Assembly (NCBI GenBank): GCA_964036295.1
Contig: OZ038462.1
Span: 39,103,680 to 39,167,679 of the forward strand
From: Plumapathes pennacea
Lineage: Eukaryota > Cnidaria > Anthozoa > Antipatharia > Myriopathidae
Reading direction: 5' to 3'
Length of the DNA: 64,000 nucleotides
A program made the translations under genes and the position numbers. Under the pieces are notes generated by a model. The model did no database searches and had not been told where the DNA came from. It saw nothing but the letters and a program-made list of their open reading frames with translations. The stretch's first letter is position 1. Each line of letters opens with the position of its first letter. This document shows positions 48,724 to 61,200 of the stretch, one piece after another.

Positions 48724-51700
48724 CTAATAGAGATGATGAGGTATTGGTGTTGTTGATGGTGATAAATGATGATGACGAGTGTGAAAGTGGTAGTAGTACA
48801 GTAGTAGTAGTGATAGTAGTAGCGGCAGCAGCAGTAGTAGTGCGAGAAGCAGTTGCTAGTGATGGCGTTCCAACTAATAAAACGTATCATCCAAGTTACC
48901 TGATGGATCGTGGTAATCAAGCATTCTAAAGTCTTTCTCGTACCCTGCAGGTAACGAAATACAAGAGTCCAATAGGAGTGTTAATGGCAATGCAAACGTT
49001 TATAAACAATTCTGTTGTTTAATTCGTTATTTTACACAGAAGTAAACGACACAAAGATTAACTTAGAGGATTTGGGGCGATGCGGATGTTTATAAACAAG
49101 TCTGTTGTTTCAGCTATACCGGCCCGTTCGTTACTTTAATAGTATTATTTACCCATTTCTTTACATTGTTCTACTTCTAACAAATTTCGATCGCGATAGT
49201 TCGGAACAGGAATTCTTAGGAAACCCTAATGGGCTTATCGAGGAGAGCCCCTGTTTACAGTTACCAGTCCAAGTTCTAATAATACAAAAATATGACTATC
49301 GTAGTCATACATTTAACATAAATGTAATATTTAATAATTATTCGCCGAAGTGGAGGTGAATAGCGGTGGATATTTACCTCGCCGAAACGGCTCGGTATTC
49401 ACCTCCACTTCGGCAAATAATTGTTTTAGTATATACCACACAAGTTTAATAGCCAACTCCCAAATAGCTATTTTATTTCCGACAAAAGTGGGCAAAAATT
49501 GAGTTCGCGCACCATTTTGTTTTACCGGAAGCCGCCGGGAGGTGAATAGTACTTGATATTCCAAGATTGAGGAGCCAATCAGATCGCGCGAAAAGCACTA
49601 TTCACTTGTGTGGTATATACTAAAATGTAATAGTGAAATTTGATAATTACTTGATGTAAAATGTACAAGTTTCTTGTTGCACACCACAACTATACACAGA
49701 AGTAAAGGACACAAATATTAAAGCAAAGCCGCTAAATATATGTTGCTTTAGTCCGTAGACACACTTACTTGATGCAAGTTCTTCAAGGCACTGAGTGGCT
49801 CCAGTTGAGAGGATGCCACGAGCTTAACATCTGCAGGACTCATTACTGGTTCCTTCAAAAGAACAAAAAAATAAAAATGAAGAAACGGAACGACCACATA
49901 CAAAAACACAACAAGGATGTCAACGGTCTCTGGTGCATGATAAAAAAGTTGGAGCAAACAGGAAAGTAAAGAGAAAATCGTAAATGCAGGAGGAATTGTT
50001 TTCAAGTGAATCGAGTGTGAGTCGGGTGTCCACCTAGTTGTCACAAAACTACAACTAAAAACAACTAATAATGCGTAGTTTTCAAGCAACGAACAATGTG
50101 TGGGTACTGTACGAGTATGCGGGGGTAAGGGACATGAGTAGCAGGGGTTGGCAGTTTGTCTTGTTGTGCCTAGCTTGGTCTGACTTTCCAGCCCGTCCAC
50201 AATGTTTCAGGACATTAGGTTCTATCATTCCTCCACAGCAAATATTGTACCATTAGTCTTCTCTTACGAGATAGTCTGGCCCGTTTTAAACGTCGAACTT
50301 TTCATGTGCCGAACTCAATGCAAATTAGCTCAAACAAAGGATTTTGCTCATTTGCATTGAGTTCGGCACGGCAGTGGCGCGACGTTTGAAACGGACCTCA
50401 GTCTCACGAGATTCTTTTGAGTGGTCAGGTTTGGCCACTTTCACAATCATGCGCAGTAGCACTTTTTACTGCCCACATAAACGAGTGTCTGTCAAGTAAA
50501 TCTCTCTACTCAGCTTGGTTTTGTGTCTATATAATTGCATTAGTACCACAGATTAAGCGATACGCTCTGCCCGCCGAGATTTTTCGTCTGGTGGCGCTTT
50601 GCAAACTGCGCATGATTGTAAAAGTGGCTTATTGTATACTCTGTAATATAAGTCAGGCACGTGATTTGCCGACAGTGGCTCCCAGGTGTTGTATAGTGGT
50701 GTTGTTTCCTAGCGGTGTGCGAGGATAAACATAAAAAAAAAGGATTCTTCAAGAATGAATCCTAATGAGAGATCGTAATCGATAACAATAGAGCCGTTTT
50801 CGGATGACTGTCGAAAACCAAAACCAAAGTAATCACACAGGCCAATCACAGAGACTGAGAGAAAACAGTTCAGCCAATTGGAAGCCAAAGTAATTCGCGT
50901 TTGGTCTTGCATTTGGTTTTACTTTCCAATCAGCAGTGCGAGTACACGACATCGCTTGCGTGAGAAGTGTTTGGTTTTGGTTTTGGTTTTGTTCCTGATT
51001 GGCTGAGCATGCTGACAAACTCGTGTGGACCAATGCGAAAGCGAAGCAAACGCAAAACCAAAGCAATCACACAATTACTTTCGACAGTCATCGGAAAACC
51101 GCTCTAAAACAACAAACTTGCAAGTGCGCGATACGTAACTCAGCCAAAGTAGCTCTTTGTTAAATGTAGTTAGTATATACAACGCAAGTTAATAGTGCCT
51201 TTCGCGCGCTCTGATTGGCCCCTCAATCTCGGAATCTCAAGCACTATTCACCTCCCGGCGGCTTCCGGTAAAACAAAATGGCGCGCGAACCCAATTTCCC
51301 AATTTTTGCCCACTTTCGTCGGAAATAAATAGCTATTTGGGAGTTGGCTATTAAACTTGTGTGGTATATACTAAAACAATTACCATCTCAATTACAAGAG
51401 TTGCTTCTATGCTAATATTATTTGTACATTATACTGGAATACTAAAACGGGGAATGGGGAATGAGTTCAGAGAAGCCGACAGAGCTGAATCTTGCAGGGT
51501 TAGGTTTAGGGCTAGGTTTATAGTTCGACGTCAAAACAAGTAATCCTACCATAAACCTACCAGATTTAGCTCTGTTAGCTTCTCGGATCTCGTTCCCCAT
51601 TCTAGTAAACATAACAGGTAAAAATTGCAATTCATGCATACCGACAGATGCTCGAGCCAGGCCCACAGGAGTCTGGTGAGGACCCAAGGATCACTTTCCG

Positions 51701-54700
51701 TCTTCAGTTCTTCCCAACATGAATTTGAGCTGTTCAGTTTCCGCTGCATAGGAAACAGATACGTAGACAAATGCTGTTCAGCTTGCGCTATGAGAGAAGC
51801 AACCACACCTCGGAAAATAGCAACATAACCTGTTCTAAACCAAAGACAAATTAAATCTATGCCCTAATTCAGATACCTTTTTGGGGCGGCACATACTTCC
51901 ATATGGCTTACATATGGGACTCCCCCTTCCTGCCCGGGACAGCAACCAACAACAACAGCAACAACAACAATAACAACATCAACACAACACAGAAAGGGGA
52001 TAAAAATCTCCTGCTTGTGATGTACCGTTTACCTTGAGTCGTTCCGTTCGGTTCTGTACTCCTGCATCGGCACAAGCACTCGCCGCTAAAGCTCTGGCTA
52101 CTTGTATTCTCTCATCAGCGCTCTGTGTACACGCGCTTCTGTCTTTCTGTGTCGCGCTATTTCCAGCCTCACAGCTGCTGCGCCGAGCGCAAACGTCCGT
52201 TGGCCCATTTTCACTGGTAGATAAATAACTGTTTTCTTTCACTCTAAGATCGCTATATCTCTTGACTAGCGAAGGCTGTTTCATGTTCGGGTCTAAGTCT
52301 TTCTCTAGAGTTAACTCAAAGTCTGATGCCCTCCTTTGTCTGTTGGAGACGTTTACAGCTAAATCGTCGGTGGAACCGTTCAGAGTGGGCGCCAATGTTA
52401 CGTCATTCACTCCTTCAACACTGCAGGATCTGCTTATCACTTTCTTGGAGTCTTTGTCTGCGTTTCGACTGAAGGATTCGGTGTCTTGTTCAGTTAATGA
52501 TGAATCTGGTGACCTCTCGTCACCTTCAGTAAACATGTTCTTTATGTCGTCAGACAAACTCCACGGATACGAGGGATCTTCGGCTTTGACACTCCCAAGC
52601 TCTAAAAGCCTCGAACAGACGCTGTACACAATCTGTTGATTCGGAATTGGTAGTGACAACGACGAATACTTCAAAATCAAATTTAAGCCTTGATCAAACG
52701 GTGAATGATAGCTGATGATAGTCGAAGGATCGACAAGAAAAATAACAGAAATTTGACGGAAAAAATATCCCGTAGTTGCTCATTTTCAAACTGTCGAGGT
52801 TTGTTTTTCAGCGCTTCAAAGACTTAAATTTACTTCGCAACACTTTTGGCATTGAACGATCTCTTCAGGTCTAAACATGGAGATCCTTTCTCTAGCGTCA
52901 CAAGAATCGTTTAATCATTCATTAATCCCACACTCACTCTTCCATCAATAACTCAAATCAACGTGTTTACCTTAGGGAGGTATTTGAGGTGTCGGGACTC
53001 GAAGCCATGAAGTAAGCGTTTTTGCCGGATTAAGTACTGTTGTAGCGTGAAGGCCTTGGAATCATGCTGACTGCAGATTGATAAAGGACAAATTACGGAA
53101 CAGTACGTATAAAAATATATGTATATACACGTACAGGGACTGTACGAACGTGTACATTCAATCAGTATGTACACTTGCAGTGACAACAGAGCTCTATGTA
53201 TACATTGACAGCATGGATTTGTTCAAGTTGGGAGAACACGAGAGTAGGCCTCGGCAGCCTCGTGGTTTCCTTACGCTACTCTCGTGTTCTCCCAACTTCC
53301 CGCGCCTTTAGATGAGGCTATATTACACGGGAACGCGTTATATATTTCTTAAACATTGTATATATATAAGAGCATACTGTACCCGGACGCAAACACCACC
53401 CAAAGGTTACTGACGAAACTGGCGAAGTCATTTACACACTCGATTTGACCACGGGTTTGGACAGCTTTCGGTCTGCGCAAAAAGCAACAACACACCAATA
53501 ATCAAACAAACAAACAAACAAAAAATACCAGGGCGCAACCTTTCCTGTCGGGATAATTAACTTTCCCTACAATTTGCTCAGACGAAAGTTGTTTAAACTA
53601 TCTAGTTTAGTGAGCCATGACTACGGACACAAGCTGCCATTTAAAAAAAAAATTTTTTTCATCGCAATTACAGATGAGAAAACTCGTGGGAAGATGCACC
53701 CTCGCTGGAGGAGTTGCTGAGCACGAAGGCATTCCGAACTAAACTAAATATCTCGTTCTGTACAAAGAGGGTATTTGTTTCAAGCCGTTCCAGAACTTCT
53801 AAGAAAAATCACGATGAAGGCAATAGGACTCACCGTTTGGTTCTCATTTTGTGGATGGCCTGTAGATAAAGAACGATACGATCAATATATTTCGATCTGG
53901 CTTTAAAACTCCAAGGTTTAATAAACAGAAAATAAATTCAGTCTTACGCTCCAACCGCTTCCCAACATATGCCACCCCCCCCCCCCCCCTAAAATAGTAA
54001 CACGAAAAGTTGCTTAATAAGTTGAACCCTTCTCTTCCAAGAATGATGAACTTCGATTGTCTCCTTCAGTCTTCTCACAAGGACAATATCATATCAGATG
54101 AAAGCTGATTAAACTATATCAGTTCTTTCTATATCACTCATGCATTTTATACTAAAAGACTGGGAGAATCTGCAACATTGCTGACCCTTTCTGTTTCTCT
54201 GTCCAAGAGTGTAAAAGAAAAAAAAAGAAAAAAAAAATCCAAAACTCCGCTCAATGACATGAAATTGAGAGCTTTCATTTAAGTGGTCACATCTTATCGA
54301 TTCAAATTTCGAGTTTGGCAGTGAAATAGCTATCTTCCCAATGTTACGCACCCTTTTCCAATTAAGACATACTAATGACTAAAGCCCTGGCCAAACGAGA
54401 TGCAAGTCGATGCAAGTTCGACATGACAAAAAAAATTGCATCGACTTGCAAAAGGTGGCCAAACGAGACGCAAGTCGATGCAAGCTCGTGCAAGTTTTGT
54501 AAAAACTTTTTCTTTTTTAGACGGTTCTGAGTCAGAAACCGAGTAAAAAGTCTCTCTTGAGCTGGAACTTAATGAGGAGGCTTTTACTTTTGATTTTTTA
54601 AATTTAGACTTGCCTTTGCTAACGCGCTCTTCGCTGTTTTAGGTGAAAAACTTGCGTCGATTTGCATGAAAATTTGAACATGTTCAAATTCCATGCAAGT

Positions 54701-57700
54701 CACTGCAAGTCGATGCAAGTCCGTGCAAGTTGGTGACCTAACGAAACGCAAGTCCGCGCAAGTTTGAAAACTTGCATCGACTTGCGTTGACTTGCACCTC
54801 GTTTGGCCACCTGACATAGAAATAATAGGGCATTTAATGACGTACCTCATCTGCCTTGAGCCTTTCTGAGTAGATGAAGAAACATGAAATAAGCACACCG
54901 GTCCGACCTGTAAGACAGACCGTGTTAGCTGTCGGTCTAGACCTGCATTAACGCTTTTATGCAGCTGTGTACATGCAATATATAACAATTACATTGTTTT
55001 TTTCATTCATGTTGTAAACGTAAAACATCGTAATTCATGCGGAGAAATTATTCAATAACATCCAGCTTTTATTCTCCATCCTTTATTTACATTTCACCCA
55101 CCTAGTCCTGCATGACAGTGCACAGCAGCCTATCAGACAAGGAAACAACATAATTAAATATAATCCACCACAACCGCAGTATTTGTTTTTTAGATAGAAA
55201 ACCATGCAGCCATTTGTACTGGGAACAATTAAAATTATTTCATACAATTTTCTTTTGCAAATGCTTTTGAGTAATAATTGAGATGAAATATTAACTATTA
55301 TTTGTGATGGGTGCCCTGGCTTAAGCCCTGGCCAAACAAGATGCAAGTCGATGCAAGTCGATGCAAGTTTGACTTGACAGTAAACTTGCATCGACTTGCA
55401 AAAGAGGTGGCCAAACGAGACGCAAGTCGATACAAGCTCATGCATGTTTTGTAGATACCTTTTCATTTTTTACAGTTCTGAGTCAGAATCCGATTCAGAG
55501 GTCTCGCTTGACCTGGAACTTAATGAGTAGGCTTTACATTTGATTTTTTCGGCCTAGACCTGCCTTTGCTAACACGTTCTTCGCTGTTTTAGGTGGAAAA
55601 CTTGCGTCGACTTGCATGAAAATTTAGAGCCGTTTTCGGATGACGGTCAAAAGTAATCGTGCGGTTGCTTTGTTTTTCTCTTTGAGTTTGCTACGCTCTC
55701 GGATCGGTCCAAACAAGTTTAAAGCACTCTTGGCCAATCAGGAGCAAAATCACTGCTTGGTTTCTTCTTCAAAGTGAAATAAAATGTGAACTACTGTACA
55801 TTGCTTCTGATTGGTTGAAAGTACTTCTTACAGCTTATGTGATTGGCAGTGTACTAACTTCGGTTTTCGTTTTCGACAGCCATCCGAAAACAGCTCTAAA
55901 GCCAATGTACTTGTAAGTTCATAATTTACCGTACATTCAAAACTTATGCTGGCTCCTGTAAAGTATATTATTTTGCCTATTGAAGGGTCTATCATACAAA
56001 TTAAAAAAAAGTATTCTTGCCTTTCCTTCTTGTAAAGCAAAAGACATGACTTTAACCATGTCCAGTATGGACTCCAGAGAACGCACCCCATAGTCATTCC
56101 TGGAAACCAAACGAGTGCAACTTAACTATACCAATCCAGCATATGCAGTAACAGTAACATTATATAATCTGGAACTCATTTGGTGGACTGTAGCTGCAAG
56201 GCTAACAAGACAGGTCAAAACTTCCCAACACTTAGAAGAGCATGAAAACTAGCAGTTTAAAACAAATTCAGCAAAAAATAACTGCCGAAATGTTTCATTC
56301 AAATGAAAGCCATGATCACATTTTCAAAGTGAAGCAGGTTGCAGGTCAGAGGTAGCATTTTCTTCTCTTTTAACAGGGCTCGAAATGGCGACCGATACGG
56401 TCGCCAATGCGACCAAACCAGTACCTTTGGCGACTAAAACCTCTCCAGCAGTCGCCAAATTGGCGACTAGCTTTAGACTAAAACAATGACACAATTTTGC
56501 ATGCTATTCCTGCTTTGACAGCAAAATTCCGTGCGGAGACACGACAGACGCAGTTATAACGTAACAGCGCTTTGGATGCAACTTCATGTAATACCACATT
56601 AAATGCGAGCACTTAACATGTGACAGTGCGGCTTCTTTTGATTGGCAGATAAGGAGAAACGTAGATAAATTACGAAGCATTCCTCGAATGTTCTTGGCTG
56701 TCGCGACGTTGGTCAGTTTTTTACACGTGAAACTTAATTATTGGCTTACGGTGACGTTAGTGTGCGGAACGTTTATTTACCGAACGAGAGATTTTGTAGA
56801 TCTTAAATTTTAAATTTTCATTTGCTGAACGAAATAAAACTAGTCATGTCCTGTCTGGTGATAAATGATAATGGTCCTTCTGTAAACAGTGGAGTATGCT
56901 CACTTCGTAAATTCCCGAATGCCTTGTAATCTTGAAATAACGCAACCGGATCACCCAAAGCTTGGCCCGCCTGTGGTTTTACAGACTCAATTGTCTCAGT
57001 TTGTTTCAAAGGCCAACAGATTAAATGCAAATTAGTTTTTGTAGTATGAGTTCCATACAAGAAGTCGCCGATTTGGCAGATTTTAAACAATTTCTTTTAA
57101 CTGATGCAGTCGAAAATGCAAAATGTTTGATCGCCAGTAAGCAAGAAGTTTATGCAAAGTATGTGAGCAAAAGGCGGAAAATCAATTTTGAAGGTAAGCT
57201 GTCAGACGACCTCGCAACAACTCTGATCCCAAACGATGTTGGACAGGGAAAATTGATGTCTGCACTGAGAGCGACAGGAAATGGCGATTGTCTCTTTAAC
57301 TCTGCCTCCATTCTTGTTTGCGGAAATGAATCACTTACGCGAACACTGTGCCTTCTGGTAGCTGGGGAACTTTACTTCAATACCACGTTTTATGTTAACC
57401 ACGAGGCGTGTGTAGTCTGTTCAAGTGAGTCACAATTTTTCTCGGCCCAGGCCTCCAATTGTAAAAACATGGCGGACGTGTGCTTTCGGAGATGATTTAT
57501 CATAACGTGAGGTTATTCTAAGTTGTTGAGGTAGACTATGCAAACTCCAGATCTAATGTAGTTAAAGAAAGTTAGTTATAGTTTCAATGTAAAAATTACA
57601 TATATACATTGTCATCGATGCAATATCGGCATATTACGACACGTACGTTCGTACGTTCTAATCTAGTTACGAATGTTTTTCTTAAGTCTTGACATTGCTT

Positions 57701-58168
57701 GCGATTAAAGGATGAACAGTCAAATTGAAGATTTCAGCCATGTATGATGCTTACACGTCCTTGGTTGCTCGTTTTGAGACATTTTCGACTAATCATATTT
57801 TGCGACTGAAATGTACGAATTGGCGACTAAATGTTTGTACCTAGTCGCCAAATGGCGACTGGACTTTTTTTTTAATTTCGAGCCCTGTTTAACCTGCATC
57901 TGGTATGATACGGACGTACAGTGCTTGGCGTCCTCGCTACATAGGTCCAAACAAAAAGGGGCTGTACTGTGTTGTTTTTCCAAGCGCCCTTCCATTTTCC
58001 AAATGACTCAAGTAAAGAAAACTTTTTAAAAGCTCACTCAAATAATGTGAGTCCAAAATCCCCAGGACGCACTCTGGATACATTGCTGAACTGTAATGGG
58101 TGCAAGGAAAAATGAGAAGGCACTGTACCCTCTACACTGTAGTTTGGGTCTAGCAAGAATGGCTAATA

Positions 58169-58208
<40 letters not shown>

Positions 58209-61200
58209 TAGGTTTATTAGTATTTTCCACTGCGTGGCTCTTCTAATGCTAAGTAAACAAGAATACATATAAGAAATGTAAAAAAATAATGTGTGGGCAC
58301 AATTCTAACTAGTTAATATACAATAACTAATTTACGATAATTAGCTGGCATGGTGACTATTATATAATATTATGAGAAAGCAAAAAGAAAATATCCTGAA
58401 AATAGACATGACAATGAGTACATTTACTGTATCTACAGGGAACTTCAGTATATCACACAGGAAATATTTCGGGAACACTAATGAAAAAAGAACTATTGTC
58501 CTTACCAGCCAAAGTTGTAGAAGAAGACTACTCAAAAAATCATCAACCAGATCATACATGAAAAAGGAACAGAGAAAATACAATGAGCACACTAGCACAT
58601 GATCTATTTTCACCATTAGCCTATCTGTGAGTAACAGTAAACAAGTTCAAAGGCTTGGGCTTGTGGTTTATTGATTCTTTCATTATTGTGAAAAGCCTGA
58701 CAGAAATTTGAGAAGTTAGTTTGGGAAAGGTTTTGGGACTCCAGATGAGCTTGTGGTTTATTGATTCTTTCACTGTTGTATACTATAGTTTTACAGTATA
58801 TGGTCAGATGAAGAACATCTTACTCTCAGCCTGCATGAAGTCTTCTGGGACATAAGAAAATCCACTTTGTTCCAATCCATAACCACAGCTGGCATGCTCT
58901 CCTGGGCGCTGCAGATTCATCACAGAACGTATCCCAGCCCTGGAAAAGAATTAAAAAGCTGCTACTGTATGTAACAAGGACAATTAACTATAAACTCTGG
59001 CAAATACCAGTATGTCAGTACTTTCAATTGATTAAAATGGTTTTCGGGTGAGTTCCCACACATGCACACATATATATATTTATTATATAGACACGAGTAT
59101 TTTACTGGAAAATATACCGTGCGTAAAATCCATACAAAACTACATCCGGGACCCGAGTGGCGTATTTTCCATATCCTCACTAGTGAGGATATCGTTGGCA
59201 TCATTTCCCGCTTTTGCATATGGTTGTTTGTGCAATTTCTCGTAAAACACTCGTGTCTAATATAATAAAAAGAAAATTACACAGCGGCTTGAAGATATGG
59301 ATTATATTTTCGAGTGGTAAAAACAATAATTTACTCACTCACAAAGCGCTTGTTCGTAAAATATTGTTTTTACCACTCGAAAATAAAATTACAGTCATTC
59401 CCAAAAAGGTGGTCCAGTCAAAATATATATTTAGGCAATTATATCTTTATCACGTGACCACTGAAAAACACCATATAACTACAAAGAAATCATTAAGTCA
59501 GCATGTTTATATAATCTTATGGTTGCTAGTCAATAGAATGGTAAAACCAAGAGCCATTGGAGTGTTTCCAGTTTAAAAAACACTATGTACTTTTAGGTGG
59601 TCACGTGACAGATATATTTGTATATTTATATATTATTTATATATTTATACGAGCAACTTGTAAAATACCGGCTTGTATTACACGCTAGACCATTGAATAA
59701 GATGCATATATCTATATATATATACAGTCATTTCAAAAAAGGTTGACCCTCAAAAAATAGTGAAATAGGTAAATACCACGACCGAAAGGGATATTGGGAT
59801 TCATGATTAATTTCAGCTTATTTACTGAATAGCCAAGAATTTCGGGCAAATATATTATTCTCCAGCGAAGTTCACACTCTACGCACACGACATGACTTAT
59901 TAAAACGCGAATATTATCAGATTCATATCATTTCGTCTATTTCACAGAATCCCTTTCGGTCGTGGTATTTGCCTATTTTACTATTTTTTGAGGGTCAACC
60001 TTTTTTGAAACGACTGTATATAATTATATATATAAATTTGTGGGTACAGTATAATATCGATCATGGGGGACCAATCAACATACAAGCATGTGGAAAGCTC
60101 TCACATAAGTTTAAAAGACAGTTAATTATCTTAGCCAATTGGTACTTTGTTCTTTAAACAATTTTATATTACAATATCAAGCCAGGACCAACAAGAGACA
60201 TGTTCTGTACAACTCATAACATTAATGAATAATCAAAACTCCTTGATCTAAACTTACAGTGCATTCCAAACAAATAGTTTCACAGATTTCTTCGATACAT
60301 ACATCCTGCGACCTGAATAACTTACTCGGTAAATTGCTCAATGACATTGTATGTCTTCATTATTTCTGTGGAAGGTCTTGCCATGGCCATGATGTTATCT
60401 GTTATCCTGCAAAAAGATCTGAATAATTTTAATCTGCATCAACAATAACAATATTATTTTAATAGTAAATCATCGAAATAACAATGTCAGTATTGTAAAT
60501 AATATACCAAAGGGGTATTTTGGACTTAGTAAATCTGGTGCCATTAAATTCCTTTGGCATCTTAAGCCAACAAGCTGTATAGCCATGACTTGACCATTAG
60601 CCCAGATAGTTCAAGCAGCTGAGTGTAGGCTGGGTTTAATGATTCATACTTTCCCAAGAGTAAAATGATGAGCTATTTGAGACAGTTGGGGTGTGTAAGG
60701 GAATATATATATACTATAATGTAACTGAGGCTGGATGGAAAATAATGTCAAAGAGATTTGTTTGGTTTGGCAGGAGACAGAAACTTTGTTGGCACAAGAA
60801 TTAAAAGAGTTCATGCTGTCACAAGTGAATAGCAAATAGTACTGTGATGGCATTAATCCCTGATGTTGCAATTATAACAATATTACATCTCACTTATCGA
60901 TCACTGTACACTCTATAATATTGTAAATTAAATAAATTGTTACAAAATAAAGACAGTTTTAAGTGGGCCGGGCCGGGTTTTGCTTATGAACCAAAAACTC
61001 CCAGGAATGTTTGATTTAGGGCTGATGTATAATTTGCATTTGACCACTGACAATCTTGTCTTCCTTTGCTTACAGTACATGTTTACAAGAATAATTTGTA
61101 AACATATATATAGCTGCAAATTATATTATAATAAATAACACCAGTATTAGATATAACCTATATGGTTAGCAGGTAATTTATACAAGTAAAAAATACATTC

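Larger units (their letters stand above)
48724..49768 (-). other. PTPDC1: PTPDC1 intron 13
   Basis: 1045 bp. Holds a gtagta/gatgat trinucleotide-rich patch (about 48755-48850) near its acceptor, and a foldback plus the MITE at 49339-49625. Confidence 0.7.
49853..51641 (-). other. PTPDC1: PTPDC1 intron 12, MITE-rich
   Basis: 1789 bp containing four repeat elements in a row: the foldback at 50279-50396, dispersed repeat copy 2 at 50473-50646, the TAGAGC MITE at 50789-51106 and the inverted MITE copy B at 51171-51375. Confidence 0.7.
53860..54845 (-). other. PTPDC1: PTPDC1 intron 7
   Basis: 986 bp with a 15-C run at 53975-53989, a dispersed word near 54269, and almost all of the TIR element at 54384-54812. 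Confidence 0.7.
55130..56020 (-). other. PTPDC1: PTPDC1 intron 5
   Basis: 891 bp with a GC 5' splice site (see exon 5). It holds a truncated second copy of the GCAAGTCGATGCAAGT element (55325-55624) directly followed by a TAGAGC MITE (55625-55898). Confidence 0.7.
56100..58505 (-). other. PTPDC1: PTPDC1 intron 4
   Basis: 2406 bp, the largest intron of the gene. Most of it is the 1.5-kb CAGGG-ended element at 56374-57887, which lies antisense by its ORF. It also contains a TAA microsatellite at 58169-58208. Confidence 0.75.
58940..60325 (-). other. PTPDC1: PTPDC1 intron 2
   Basis: 1386 bp. Contains a perfect 22-bp palindrome near 59168-59189 (atatcctca ctag tgaggatat), inverted words ttcgagtggtaaaaacaa/ttgtttttaccactcgaa (about 59309-59382), inverted tatcacgtgaccac/gtggtcacgtgacaga (about 59448-59612), and the Tc1/mariner-type MITE at 59725-60016. 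Confidence 0.65.

Noticed and set aside
51744-51806. Longer PTPDC1 exon 12 starting further upstream
   Set aside because: The extra residues are in frame but have no family match, and the ctgtttcctatgcag acceptor is stronger; kept only as a possible alternative.
52262-52639. 125-codon plus-strand ORF
   Set aside because: It is antisense to PTPDC1 exon 11, whose minus frame matches the family and has compatible splice phases.
53225-53298. microRNA precursor
   Set aside because: Pairing is perfect over 22 bp with a loop of about 30 bp, as in a foldback element; there is no evidence of expression or a typical bulged stem.
53660-53730. Alternative PTPDC1 exon 9 after exon 8
   Set aside because: A frame here can be joined, but its residues do not match the family; 53383-53472 gives a residue-for-residue match with correct phases.
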